Of a stretch of 64,000 bases of DNA, positions 35,812 through 44,867 are shown piece after piece. Each line of letters begins with the position of its first letter. Within the stretch, counting starts at the first letter, position 1. The translations under genes were made by a program, and so were the position numbers. The notes below the pieces were generated by a model. The model had not been told where the DNA came from, ran no database searches, and saw only the letters and a program-made list of their open reading frames with translations. Source of the stretch: Methanofollis formosanus (GTDB taxonomy: Archaea; Halobacteriota; Methanomicrobia; Methanomicrobiales; Methanofollaceae); NCBI RefSeq assembly GCF_019633745.1, contig NZ_CP037968.1, positions 1 to 64,000 of the forward strand, read 5' to 3'.

Positions 35812-36459
35812 ATGGATTATGGTACATTGCTTGGCAGGTCGTACGAGTATGCGACAGAGGCCGTCTGGGGAAAATGGGGGAAGTGGATCCTCCTGATCAT
35901 CTGCTCGATCATCTTTCCCCTGATCATGGGGTATATGATGGAGATCTACCGGGGAAAGACGCCTGCGCCTGAACTCGAGGACTGGATCAAACTCTTCGTC
36001 GACGGGGTCAAACTCTTCATCGTCGAACTGATCTACAGCATCCCGATCATCATCGTTGCCATGCTCTTCTTCGGCGGGGCGGCGCTGGCGTTCTATGGCG
36101 GGGGCGGTATGACGGCAGCGGCCTCGACGACATTCATCGTCGGTACGATCGTCGTCTTCGTCCTCGCCGTCCTCATCGGTCTGGTCTCGATCTTTGCCGG
36201 GATCAGGCTTGCACGGACCGATCGTTTCGGCGAGGCCTTCAACTTCTCGGCGATCGTCGGGCATATCGGGGCGGTCGGGTGGCTGCAGTATCTTGTCGCC
36301 CTGGTCATCGCGTATATCATTGTCTGGGTGCTGACCTTCGTGCTGATGCTCATCCCGGTCATCGGAGGTCTGATCCTTCTCATCATCACGCCGGCGATCT
36401 CGGTCTTCATGGCCCGGTACGTGACGCTCATCTACGAGAGCGCGGCGGTGTCAGAATAA
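35812..36459 (+). CDS. DUF4013 membrane protein, copy 1
   Basis: Protein of 215 residues with about six membrane helices: a signature opening (YGTLLGRSYEYATEAVWGKWGKWILL), the conserved amphipathic RGKTPAPELEDWIKLFVDGVK, then helix pairs and a C-terminal PAISVFMARYVTLIYESA. This fits DUF4013, a family of unknown function common in methanogens and haloarchaea. TATA-like TTATATCC (35764) and a GGGGGGTA site precede it. A paralogue lies two genes on, with PrsW between. Confidence 0.85.
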   Translation: MDYGTLLGRSYEYATEAVWGKWGKWILLIICSIIFPLIMGYMMEIYRGKTPAPELEDWIKLFVDGVKLFIVELIYSIPIIIVAMLFFGGAALAFYGGGGMTAAASTTFIVGTIVVFVLAVLIGLVSIFAGIRLARTDRFGEAFNFSAIVGHIGAVGWLQYLVALVIAYIIVWVLTFVLMLIPVIGGLILLIITPAISVFMARYVTLIYESAAVSE

Positions 36460-36718
36460 CCTCATCTCTATTTTCAAGGTCGAAAGGCCTTCCATCGGGT
36501 GATGATCAGGATGGGTGGGCGCCACCTCAAACCCGCACCATTCTCTCCGGCCGCCACACCCGCAACCCCTGGCGGGCCGGAGGGGGAAAAGCATTTGAGA
36601 TGGTTAATATGCCAGAAAAATAACATTCTGTTACTGAAACCCATCAGTGACCATTCCAGGCCGGAGGATCCGGGTATTGTTCTTCACCTCCCGGCCTATC
36701 CACGACAGCGTGATATCC

Positions 36719-37513
36719 ATGACGTCCGAATCAGTTCATGCAACAAAACGGCCGGAGCTTGGTCCCCTGGTGCCGGAGATCATCGCCCTTCTCGGCGGCA
36801 TCATCTCCGCGATCATCGTCATCCTCCCGGTCAACACCTTTATCGGGTTGTTTGCAGGCTCGCTCACTCCCCTCGTCGCACCCTTTGTCGAGGAACCGCT
36901 GAAGGTGATCGGGGTGGCGTACCTCGCCGCCTGGTACCCCTCCACCATCACCTCGAAGACTCGCGGCTTTCTTCTCGGCGGCCTTGCAGGCCTCGGGTTT
37001 GCCTTCACCGAGAACATCGTCTACCTGATGCAGGGCATCGGCCCGGAGACCGTCATCGCCCGCGCCCTCCTGCCGGTGCCGATGCATATCGGGGCGTCCT
37101 CCCTGGTGGGGGCCGGCCTGGTGTTCCTGGGGCTCACCGCGTCCAGGGGAAAGATCCAGAACCTTTCCGACGTGTTCCAGCGGATCCAGACCTACGATAT
37201 CCTGTACTTCCTCGGCCTGGCGGTCATCTTCCACTTCGTGTACAACCTGATGGCGTCCCTGAACCTGCTCCTGGCGATCCTCGCCCTCGCCGGCGGCCTG
37301 TATGCCGTGTACCGTCTCTACCAGTTCGTACCCGAAGATTTCGGCAACCTGGTCATCGACAGCACGACCAACAACGACCTTCTCCAGAAGGCGCTCTCAT
37401 CCGAACCTGCCGGATATCAGGTCAGGGCGTCGGGGTCTTTCTGTCCTCACTGCGGGGCGAAGGTCGGCGACGGCGATACGTTCTGCACTCAGTGCGGGGA
37501 GCGGATCCGGTAA
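36719..37513 (+). CDS. PrsW-family intramembrane protease-like protein with C-terminal zinc ribbon
   Basis: 264 residues from ATG 36719. The PrsW/CPBP signature residues are all present: EEPLK (58-62), FAFTENIVY with E98/N99, and H123 in MHIGASSLVGAG, arranged on membrane helices, so intramembrane proteolysis is plausible. The last 24 residues form a zinc ribbon (CPHCG and CTQCG, C242/245/256/259), an addition found in archaeal members. No anti-sigma-like substrate is expected in an archaeon; the flanking DUF4013 proteins are candidate partners only by position. Confidence 0.85.
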   Translation: MTSESVHATKRPELGPLVPEIIALLGGIISAIIVILPVNTFIGLFAGSLTPLVAPFVEEPLKVIGVAYLAAWYPSTITSKTRGFLLGGLAGLGFAFTENIVYLMQGIGPETVIARALLPVPMHIGASSLVGAGLVFLGLTASRGKIQNLSDVFQRIQTYDILYFLGLAVIFHFVYNLMASLNLLLAILALAGGLYAVYRLYQFVPEDFGNLVIDSTTNNDLLQKALSSEPAGYQVRASGSFCPHCGAKVGDGDTFCTQCGERIR

Positions 37514-37714
37514 ATCTCTCATATTCTATTTTTGCAGCGGCACCCTCTCCGCGAACGATCGCTTCCCACAGCGATGAATCCGGCAGACCAAAGAAAGATC
37601 CTCCATCAAGCAAAAGCCAGGCATCTCCCGACTTTTCCGAGTTAAATAAACTACATATATTTCCGGATTACGAAACGTATATATCAAAACGGCTTGTACT
37701 GAGATCTACACACC

Positions 37715-37720
37715 AGGAGG
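37715..37720 (+). promoter_or_regulatory. Strong ribosome-binding site AGGAGG
   Basis: AGGAGG nine bases before ATG 37730; a TATA box (CGTATATATC) sits at about 37677-37686. Confidence 0.6.
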
Positions 37721-37729
37721 TGTACTCTT

Positions 37730-38389
37730 ATGGATTATGGTTCAATGCTTGGCAATTCCTTCGAATATGCGAAGGAAGCAGTCTGGGGAAAATGGATGAA
37801 GTGGATCTTCCTCGTCATCGCCACTATCATCTTCCCCCTCCTCTACGGCTATGTGATGGAGATCTACCGCGGGAAGACGCCTGCACCCGAATTTGAGGAC
37901 TGGGTCAAACTTCTCATCGACGGGATCAAACTCATCATCGTCGGGTTCATCTACAGCATCCCCGCGCTTATCGTCATGGCGATCTTCCTCGGCGGTTCTA
38001 TCGCTCTCATGGCAAGCGGCTCTGACGCTGCAGTTGCTGCCGGAGCCGGATCGATACTCCTCGGGATACTCGTCACGTTCGTGGTCGCCTTCATCATCGG
38101 CCTGATCGCCGCCTTCGGCATCATCAGGTTCGCACGGACGGACAGTTTCGGCGAGGCTTTCAACATCTCGGCGATCCTGGCGCACATCGGTGCGATCGGG
38201 TGGGGCAGTTACCTCATCGCCCTGATTATTCTCTGGGTGGCGGCCGTGGCAATCAGTGTCGTCGTCGGCATCCTCATGATGATCCCGTTCATCGGCTGGC
38301 TCATCGCCTTCTTCCTCACCCCGGTGATCGAGATCTTCATTGCCCGGTATATGACCCTCATCTATGACAGCGCCGCGGCACCTGCGTGA
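37730..38389 (+). CDS. DUF4013 membrane protein, copy 2
   Basis: 219 residues, similar end to end to copy 1: YGSMLGNSFEYAKEAVWGKWMKWI, RGKTPAPEFEDWVKLLIDGIK, IRFARTDSFGEAFNISAILAHIG and the closing EIFIARYMTLIYDSAA. About six membrane helices. It has its own promoter and strong Shine-Dalgarno site, so expression may differ from copy 1. Function unknown. Confidence 0.85.
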   Translation: MDYGSMLGNSFEYAKEAVWGKWMKWIFLVIATIIFPLLYGYVMEIYRGKTPAPEFEDWVKLLIDGIKLIIVGFIYSIPALIVMAIFLGGSIALMASGSDAAVAAGAGSILLGILVTFVVAFIIGLIAAFGIIRFARTDSFGEAFNISAILAHIGAIGWGSYLIALIILWVAAVAISVVVGILMMIPFIGWLIAFFLTPVIEIFIARYMTLIYDSAAAPA

Positions 38390-38397
38390 ACCTGTAA

Positions 38398-38415
38398 TTT
38401 TCTTTTTTTTCTTTT
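38398..38415 (+). terminator. T-rich terminator after DUF4013 copy 2
   Basis: TTTTCTTTTTTTTCTTTT directly followed by the D-type repeat. Confidence 0.6.
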
Positions 38416-38466
38416 GTAGAATTTTTTCATGAGGCGAGCGCCCGCCTCAAGCATACGGGATGAACA
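38414..38466 (+). repeat. D-type 3'-end hairpin repeat
   Basis: TTGTAGAATTTTTTCATGAG, a GAGGCG/CGCCTC stem, then AAGCATACGGGATGAAC. Confidence 0.7.
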
Positions 38467-38740
38467 TATCAGATCAGGTCTGGATCGGTTCTTGACCCTT
38501 ATCCTTACGAACGAGGAGCGAATCGAAGTCGAGCGTCGTGCCGCCCCCACTTATCTTCGTCGTGGGGGGTCCGGGGGGTCTCCCCCCGGCGCGAGATGGC
38601 AGGGAAATCTCGACGATGGGGGACGGCCGATCTATCAGAAGAATTTTCTATCCTCTGCGTATGGCTTCAACGGGATATGGCGAGTTCAAACTCTCATGCA
38701 AACTTGAAGAGATGGTCTTCAGGATCATTTTCATAGTAAT

Positions 38741-38782
38741 TCTGCATGAGGCGAGAGGACTCCTCAAGCATACACGATGTGA
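38741..38782 (+). repeat. D-type hairpin repeat
   Basis: CATGAGGCGAGAGGACTCCT followed by CAAGCATACACGATG; second copy about 300 bp after the first. Confidence 0.65.
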
Positions 38783-39437
38783 GTTTCTCGTCGCTTGCTC
38801 TCTCTCTCTCTTTTCATGACAGGAGAACCCGTGGGGATCGTTTTCCATCGCCGCCCCCACCCCATCTCCTCGCGAGACGGCAGGAACGATCGTGCGATAG
38901 GGGTGGCATGTTCTGATCAGCATGTCGTCATGGCATCATGACCCTGAGGATGGATCCCGGAAGGGATGGGCTGATCATGATTCCGAGGAGCACACGATCT
39001 CATGCCGTCCCACCCCTATCCTCTCGCGAGATGGCTGATCGATCCGCCCACCACTAGTAATCACGCCGGGGGCGGCGTCCCAAGAATCCCTTGGATTGTG
39101 ATTGAAGCATGGAGGGCAGAGGAATGACCGATCAGAGTCTCTATCAAGGCGATTGATCGAGCTCCGGCTACTTTTGGGATATGCTCTTTGATAAAAATAG
39201 ATGGTTTACCATGAAAATGATCCTGAGAATCATCTTTCCAGGTTTGCATGATGATCAGGCGTGCCGCCCTCATCGTAGAATCTTTCCTGGAATTGTGTAC
39301 CGGGGGGCTTTGCCCCCCGACCCCCCACGGCGATGATTGGCGGGGGCGGCAATTCGAGGGTGATCCTATGTGATGTCTTGCTTCAAAGAGGGAGCAGGGA
39401 TCCATGCCTACTCCAGAGACACACGATCATGGTCAAA

Positions 39438-39481
39438 CGCGTATGCCTGAGCCGGGGGTTCATGCCTGATTCTACAAAGCC
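39438..39481 (-). repeat. D-type 3'-end hairpin repeat
   Basis: It ends in GATTCTACAAAGCC just beyond the stop of the gene at 39486, mirroring the copy at 38414. Confidence 0.7.
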
Positions 39482-39485
39482 CATT

Positions 39486-39905
39486 TCAAGGAACGTATCC
39501 GATGAAGAGCAGGATCACCGCAAGGAACACACTGGCGACGATGGAAGCCACGAACCAGAGACCGGCGAAGAGTATCATCTTGAGGCCGCCGGTCGCCCCA
39601 AACGGAACTTCTCCGGCATTGATCCTCTGTGCCGTCTTATACGCATCATAGGTCCCATAGATCCAGACGATCATGCCCGGGATGATGAGGAGAGCCGTAC
39701 CTATCGCGGCCCCGAGGAGGACCATAAACCCCCTCTTGAGGTCCCCGTTGTACACCTGCCCGAGACCGGGTATCAGGAATGAGCAGAGCGCGGCGAGCCC
39801 GGCGCTCTTCTCCTCCGGGGGCCGTATCTGCACACCGCACTCCGGGCATGACCCGGCGTTCTCTTGCTCAAGGGGGGTGCCGCAGTTGGAACAGTAGCCA
39901 GCCAT
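39486..39905 (-). CDS. Zinc-ribbon/TM2-like membrane protein, copy 1
   Basis: Protein of 139 residues. An N-terminal zinc ribbon (YCSNCGTPLEQENAGSCPECG), then a TM2-type pair of helices (ALCSFLIPGLGQVYNGDLKRG, typical of TM2 proteins, and GTALLIIPGMIVWIYGTYDAY), then a third helix (SIVASVFLAVILLFIGYV). Function unknown. A paralogue of equal length lies upstream in the same orientation. Confidence 0.8.
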   Translation of the reverse strand: MAGYCSNCGTPLEQENAGSCPECGVQIRPPEEKSAGLAALCSFLIPGLGQVYNGDLKRGFMVLLGAAIGTALLIIPGMIVWIYGTYDAYKTAQRINAGEVPFGATGGLKMILFAGLWFVASIVASVFLAVILLFIGYVP

Positions 39906-40003
39906 ACTATTTGAAAAATTGATGTGACTATATTTGTGATTTCTTATTTTGTTCTGGGCTTTCTCTTCGATTCGTGTCTTTGAGATCTCTCAATCTCAGG
40001 AAT

Positions 40004-40010
40004 AAAAAAA
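40004..40010 (-). terminator. T-run terminator
   Basis: Seven A on the plus strand just after the stop of the gene at 40013. Confidence 0.45.
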
Positions 40011-40012
40011 CA

Positions 40013-40432
40013 TTAGAACCCGGTCACCCCGTACATGAACGCGGCCGAGATCACCATCAGCATGAGCACGATAGAGCCCAGGATCAGGAGGCCGACAAAG
40101 AGGAGCATGAAGAGGATGCTGGTCTCCCTGAATGGAACCTCCCCGACATTCATCTTCTCTGCAGTCCGGTACCCGTCATAGATACCATAGAGATAGACGA
40201 GCAGGCCCGGGATGAGAAAGAGCATGCCCACCGCCGTCCCGAGGAGGACGAGCACTCCTTTTCCGATCTCGCCGTTGTACACCTGCCCGAGGCCGGGGCA
40301 CAGGAATGCACAGATGACGGCGATCGTGGGGTTCTTCTCCCTGGTGTGTCGGAAGGGCGTGCCGCACTCAGGACAGACGGCGCCGTCCCTCTCCTTCAGC
40401 GGAGTGCCGCAGTTCGGGCAGTAGTTCGGCAT
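40013..40432 (-). CDS. Zinc-ribbon/TM2-like membrane protein, copy 2
   Basis: 139 residues from ATG 40432; the 34-codon extension upstream has no counterpart in copy 1. Same plan: YCPNCGTPLKERDGAVCPECG zinc ribbon, CAFLCPGLGQVYNGEIGKG, LFLIPGLLVYLYGIYDGY, and a C-terminal helix. It diverges from the leuA/cimA operon, and its upstream region includes the AT-rich box at 40537-40546. Confidence 0.8.
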   Translation of the reverse strand: MPNYCPNCGTPLKERDGAVCPECGTPFRHTREKNPTIAVICAFLCPGLGQVYNGEIGKGVLVLLGTAVGMLFLIPGLLVYLYGIYDGYRTAEKMNVGEVPFRETSILFMLLFVGLLILGSIVLMLMVISAAFMYGVTGF

Positions 40433-40536
40433 AAATGTCAGAAGAGCGTCGTCCTCAGGAGATTTATGGGTGCTGGTTTTCACGACCTCCCCGGAGTATA
40501 CGGTGACCTCTATGCCGCCGGACAGGATATACAAAC

Positions 40537-40546
40537 TAATATATAT
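40537..40546 (+). promoter_or_regulatory. TATA box of the leuA-ilvBN operon
   Basis: CTAATATATATC about 40 bp before the GTG start at 40585. Confidence 0.55.
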
Positions 40547-40584
40547 CGGCCGCCCCCCACATCAGGTGGTGACTATCACTATGA

Positions 40585-42072
40585 GTGATTGCTTTATTCT
40601 CTGAAAAGATCCGCTTTTTTGACACTACCCTGCGGGACGGGGAGCAGACGCCGGGCGTCTCGCTGAAGCCCGCCGAAAAACTTCAGATCGCAACCATGCT
40701 CGCAGACCTTGGCATCGCCACCATCGAGGCAGGATCGGCCGCCGCATCGGAAGGAGAGCGTGAAGCCATCGCTCTGATCGCCGACGCCGGCCTCGGTGCG
40801 GAGGTCGCCACCTTCGTGCGGGCGTTGCCCGGCGACATCGACGATGCCGTCGCGTGCGGGGTCGACTGCGTCCACCTCGTCGTGCCGGTGAGCGACCTGC
40901 ACATCCAGGCAAAACTGAGGAAGACGCGGGACGCGGTCTGCACCATGGCCTGGGAGGCGGTGGAGTATGCGAAAGACCACGGGCTCGTCGTCGAACTCTC
41001 GGGCGAAGACGCCTCACGGGCAGACCAGGAGTTCCTGGCCATGCTCTTTGCGGGCGGGGTGGAGCGGGGGGCCGACCGCCTCTGCTTCTGCGACACGGTC
41101 GGGCTCATGACTCCTGAACTGGTCGCGGAGCAGATCCCCGCACTCCTCTCTGCGCCGCTGAGCATCCACTGCCACGACGACCTCGGCCTCGCCCTCGCCA
41201 ACACCATCGCCGCGCTCAAGGCCGGGGCGACTGCCGCTCATGTGACCGTGAACGGCCTGGGAGAACGCGCCGGGAACACCGCCCTCGAAGAACTGGCCGT
41301 GGCCCTGGAGCACCTCTACGGGGTGGAGACCGGGCTCAGAATCGAGAAGATCTACCCGCTTGCGACGACGGTCTCGCGGCTGACCAACGTCCCGCTCCCG
41401 ACGAACAAGGCGATCGTCGGCGAGATGGCCTTCACCCACGAGAGCGGGATCCATGCCCACGGCGTCCTGCGAGACGCGAGCACCTACGAACCGCTCACGC
41501 CCGAGAGCGTCGGGCGGACCAGGCGGATCGTGCTCGGCAAACATTCGGGCTCAGCCTCGGTCGGGGCCGCACTCAAAGAACTCGGCTACCACTGCACCGA
41601 GGTGCAGCACGCCGAGATCGTCGCCAGGGTCAAGGCCCTCGGCGACGAAGGGCGGCGGGTCACCGACGCCGACCTGATGGCCATCGCCGACTCGGTCACG
41701 GGGGTGAGCAGCGCACCGGCGATCACCCTCAGACAGGCGACCATGGTCTCGGGCAACACCGTCATCCCGACGGCCTCGGTCACCCTCCTCGTACACGGCG
41801 AGGAGGTGACCTGCGCCGCCACCGGGAACGGCCCGGTCGACGCCGCCGTCGAGGCGGTGCGGCGGGCGGTCGCCGGTGCCGCCGAGGTGCGGCTCGAAGA
41901 GTACCGGGTGGACGCGATCAGCGGGGGCACCGACGCCCTCGTCGAGGTGACGGTGCGGCTCAGCCACGAAGGTCGGACACTCACGGCGCGGGGGGCGAGG
42001 ACCGACATCATCATGGCAAGCGTGGAGGCGATGATCGCCGGCATGAACAGACTGATTGAGGAGAGACGATGA
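40585..42072 (+). CDS. leuA: 2-isopropylmalate synthase-family enzyme (LeuA or citramalate synthase CimA)
   Basis: 495 residues; condenses acetyl-CoA with a 2-oxo acid (2-oxoisovalerate if LeuA, pyruvate if CimA). The metal-binding DRE motif is FDTTLRDGEQTPG; IHCHDDLGLA and GLGERAGN follow in the TIM barrel; FTHESGIHAHG marks the linker, and the regulatory LeuA dimer domain is at about 370-490. GTG start. The stop overlaps ilvB's ATG. Substrate choice cannot be settled by eye: archaeal LeuA and CimA are close, and both fit beside acetohydroxyacid synthase. Confidence 0.88.
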   Translation: MIALFSEKIRFFDTTLRDGEQTPGVSLKPAEKLQIATMLADLGIATIEAGSAAASEGEREAIALIADAGLGAEVATFVRALPGDIDDAVACGVDCVHLVVPVSDLHIQAKLRKTRDAVCTMAWEAVEYAKDHGLVVELSGEDASRADQEFLAMLFAGGVERGADRLCFCDTVGLMTPELVAEQIPALLSAPLSIHCHDDLGLALANTIAALKAGATAAHVTVNGLGERAGNTALEELAVALEHLYGVETGLRIEKIYPLATTVSRLTNVPLPTNKAIVGEMAFTHESGIHAHGVLRDASTYEPLTPESVGRTRRIVLGKHSGSASVGAALKELGYHCTEVQHAEIVARVKALGDEGRRVTDADLMAIADSVTGVSSAPAITLRQATMVSGNTVIPTASVTLLVHGEEVTCAATGNGPVDAAVEAVRRAVAGAAEVRLEEYRVDAISGGTDALVEVTVRLSHEGRTLTARGARTDIIMASVEAMIAGMNRLIEERR

Positions 42073-43742
42073 AGACTGGAGCACGACTGCTGGTCGAAGG
42101 GCTGCAGCGCGAGGGGGTCGAGACGATCTTCGGCTACCCCGGCGGTGCGGTCCTGCCTATCTATGACGAACTTTACGACGCCCCGTTGCGGCATGTGCTG
42201 GTGCGCCACGAACAGGCGGCGGCCCACGCGGCAGACGGGTATGCCCGCGCCTCAGGGAAGACCGGGGTATGTCTGGCCACCTCTGGCCCGGGCGCCTGCA
42301 ACCTGGTCACCGGGATCGCCACCGCCTACATGGACTCGGTACCCCTGGTGGCCGTCACCGGCCAGGTACCGACGACGATGCTCGGCAACGACGCCTTCCA
42401 GGAGTCTGACATCACCGGAATCACCTTCCCGATCACCAAACACAACTATCTCGTCAAAGAGGCCGCCGAGATCGGCCAGGTGGTGCGCGACGCTTTCTTC
42501 ATCGCGGGGACCGGACGGCAGGGCCCGGTGCTCATCGACCTCCCCAAGGATGTGATGACCACGCAGGTCGAGCACGTCCCCGAGGTGCGCGAGGCGCGGC
42601 TGCGGGGCTACCAGCCCACGTACGAGGGCCACCCCAGGCAGGTCGAGCGGGCGGTCGCGCTCATCCGGGAGGCCGAGCGCCCTCTGCTCTATATCGGCGG
42701 CGGAGTCGTCGCCTCGGGCGCGGCCGTCGAAGTCCTCGCCCTCGCGGAGTTGACGGCCGTCCCGGTGGCTTCGACGCTGATGGGCCTGGGGGCGGTGCCG
42801 TGCGACCATCCGCTCTCCCTGGGGATGATCGGGATGCACGGGACCGAGGCGGCGAACTTTGCCGTCACCGAGTGCGACCTGCTCATCGCCGTCGGGGTGC
42901 GTTTCGACGACCGGGTCACCGGCCGGGTGGAGGCCTTCGCCCCGAACGCCGCGGTCATCCACATCGATATCGACCCGGCGGAGATCGGGAAGAACAAACC
43001 GGTCGACGTCCCGATCGTGGGGGACGCAAAACTGGTCCTCAGGGCGATCACCGCAAAACTCGCCCGCCAGGAGAGGGGAGATGGCTGGCTCTCCAGGGTG
43101 CGGCGGTGGCAGGAGGAAGGGGCCGGGGCGGCCGGGACCGCCGACGGACTCAGCCCGGCCGCGGTGATCAGGCAGATGAACGCTCTCCTGGACGAGAACG
43201 CCATCGTCGTCTCCGAGGTGGGGCAGAACCAGATGTGGACGGCGCAGCACTACTGCTTCAGGCGGCCGCGGACCTGGATCACCTCCGGCGGGCTCGGGAC
43301 GATGGGCTACGGGTTCCCGGCGTCGATGGGGGCGCAGTTCGCATGCCCGGACGAGACCGTCGCCCTGGTGGCCGGGGACGGGAGTTTCCAGATGAACATC
43401 CAGGAACTGGGCACGGTCGTCGAGTACGATCTCCCGGTGAAGGTGGTCATCCTCAACAACCTCTACCTCGGGATGGTGCGGCAGTGGCAGGAACTCTTCT
43501 ATGACCGGCGGTACTCGTATACCGAGCTCCGTCCTGTCGACTTCGTCGGGATTGCAAAGGCCTACGGGGTCGAGGGGATGCGGGTCGAGAACCCGGACGA
43601 GGTCGGGCCGGCCCTGGAGGCGGCCTTCGATGCCGAGGGGGCGTTCGTCCTGGACGTCAGGATCGAGCGGGAGGCGAACGTCTTCCCGATGGTCCCGGCC
43701 GGGGCGGCGATCAACGAGATGATCGGGAGGCGGGGCGGATGA
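42069..43742 (+). CDS. ilvB: Acetolactate synthase large subunit
   Basis: Thiamine-diphosphate enzyme joining two pyruvates (or pyruvate and 2-oxobutyrate) for valine, leucine and isoleucine synthesis. 557 residues, normal. Catalytic glutamate in RHEQAAAHAADGYARASG; FAD-binding middle domain with GVRFDDRVTGR; ThDP motif GDGSFQMNIQELGTVVEYDLPVKVVILNN. ATGA overlap with the upstream gene, and its TGA overlaps ilvN's ATG, so all three genes are coupled. Confidence 0.96.
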   Translation: MKTGARLLVEGLQREGVETIFGYPGGAVLPIYDELYDAPLRHVLVRHEQAAAHAADGYARASGKTGVCLATSGPGACNLVTGIATAYMDSVPLVAVTGQVPTTMLGNDAFQESDITGITFPITKHNYLVKEAAEIGQVVRDAFFIAGTGRQGPVLIDLPKDVMTTQVEHVPEVREARLRGYQPTYEGHPRQVERAVALIREAERPLLYIGGGVVASGAAVEVLALAELTAVPVASTLMGLGAVPCDHPLSLGMIGMHGTEAANFAVTECDLLIAVGVRFDDRVTGRVEAFAPNAAVIHIDIDPAEIGKNKPVDVPIVGDAKLVLRAITAKLARQERGDGWLSRVRRWQEEGAGAAGTADGLSPAAVIRQMNALLDENAIVVSEVGQNQMWTAQHYCFRRPRTWITSGGLGTMGYGFPASMGAQFACPDETVALVAGDGSFQMNIQELGTVVEYDLPVKVVILNNLYLGMVRQWQELFYDRRYSYTELRPVDFVGIAKAYGVEGMRVENPDEVGPALEAAFDAEGAFVLDVRIEREANVFPMVPAGAAINEMIGRRGG

Positions 43743-44233
43743 GGCCGCACACCCTCCACGTCCTCGTCGAGAACAGGGCGGGCGTCCTCTCCAGGGTCGC
43801 CGGCCTCTTCTCCCGCCGGGGGTTCAACATCGAGAGCCTTGCCGTCGGCACCTGCGAGGAGCCTGGGATGTCCAGGATGACCATCGTCGTCCTGGGCGAC
43901 GACGCCAGGATCGAGCAGGTGAAAAAACAGCTGAACAAACTCATCGACGTCATCAAGGTCTCCGACATCACCGAGCAGAGCACGGTCGACCGCGAACTCG
44001 CGCTCATCAAGGTGGCGGCCGAACCCGGCGAGGGAAGGGCCGAGGTGATGCAGGTGGCCGGTATCTTCAGGGCCCAGATCATCGATGTGGGCCCGAAGAG
44101 CGTCATCCTCCTGGTGGCCGGAGACTCGGAGAAGATCGACGCCCTGGAACGTCTCCTGCGCCAGTACGGGATCAAGGAGTTCGTGCGGACCGGGAAGATT
44201 GCGCTGATGCGGGGGATGAAAGGCGGAAGGTAG
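43739..44233 (+). CDS. ilvN: Acetolactate synthase small (regulatory) subunit
   Basis: 164 residues. An N-terminal ACT domain (HTLHVLVENRAGVLSRVAGLFSRRGFNIESL) binds the feedback inhibitor valine in the family; the C-terminal domain (RELALIKVAAEPGEGRAEVMQ onward) activates the catalytic subunit. The usual archaeal length. Last gene of the operon, before a repeat-filled convergent gap. Confidence 0.95.
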   Translation: MRPHTLHVLVENRAGVLSRVAGLFSRRGFNIESLAVGTCEEPGMSRMTIVVLGDDARIEQVKKQLNKLIDVIKVSDITEQSTVDRELALIKVAAEPGEGRAEVMQVAGIFRAQIIDVGPKSVILLVAGDSEKIDALERLLRQYGIKEFVRTGKIALMRGMKGGR

Positions 44234-44283
44234 AGAGAGCCCGGGCAACCTTCATTGAACGCTTCTGGATCTGGCTCTGAGGT

Positions 44284-44595
44284 CATCCCAAAACTCTCGG
44301 GTCTGATTCTCACAGAAGATAACGATGGATGATGGTTGAAAGATCCCCAGCCCCTCATAGCACAAAGAAGCACCCCTGGCCTTCCCCCACACGTGCGCCG
44401 GGGGCGCTGCCCCCGGACCCCCGGGATGGCGATAGGAGGGGGAAGGCATCTTTGATAATCACGAAGGCGGGATTACTGTCCTCCTCCCTATCTTCTGCAG
44501 AGGGACCGGGGGGCGGCCGCCCCCCGGCGAAAGATACGCATTCAAAATTCTTGGAAAGGAGTGTTTCAGTTCAAGTCTCAGAGGGTTTTGGGATA
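44284..44595. mobile_element. 312-bp MITE-like element, copy 1
   Basis: The ends CATCCCAAAACTCTC (44284-44298) and GAGGGTTTTGGGATA (44581-44595) are inverted repeats with 13 of 15 matching. The interior holds a 69-bp module (44379-44447) and a second GC hairpin (about 44505-44530). A copy of the same length and orientation is at 54290-54601. Confidence 0.72.
44379..44447 (+). repeat. 69-bp GC-rich palindromic module
   Basis: Inside the 312-bp element; GCCTTCCC/GGGAAGGC arms. Confidence 0.65.
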
Positions 44596-44867
44596 TGCTC
44601 TCTGTAAAAGATCTCTATTCTGGTGTACCGAAGGAGGGGGGTGGCTGCCTCCTGGTCACTCCGCATCAGGATAGAGTCGGGGGTGGACACCATGCTCTTC
44701 AGGATATCTAACTCTGCCTTCCCGGCCCAATCTTGAGGAACAACCGATAGAAACTGAGACAATCTATGATTTTCGCTGTTCAGGGGTGCAATCTCCAGCG
44801 CGAGACAAGGTGAAGGTGGGAGATCCATACTCATACAGGGATAATTCACCAGAACAATGAAGGTTTC

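Larger units (their letters stand above)
38390..39485. repeat. 1.1-kb convergent intergenic repeat mosaic
   Basis: No gene. T-run, D hairpin (38414), C/G hairpin block (about 38545-38600), B module, D hairpin (38741), GC fragments (38850-39100), a relic of the 312-bp element's end (TTTTGGGATATGCTCT at 39171-39186), the right end of the 242-bp element (about 39196-39218), another C/G hairpin (about 39298-39350), and an inward-facing D hairpin (39438). Confidence 0.7.
44234..44867. repeat. Convergent intergenic region with 312-bp element
   Basis: No gene. Most of it is the 312-bp element (44284-44595); the rest (44600-44867) shows no feature beyond fragments of G/C repeats. Confidence 0.65.

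Noticed and set aside
40581-40604. Seven-codon frame (ATG to TGA) overlapping the leuA/cimA start, as a possible leader peptide
   Set aside because: Too short, with no run of Leu, Ile or Val codons and no attenuator hairpins; archaeal attenuation of this type is not established.
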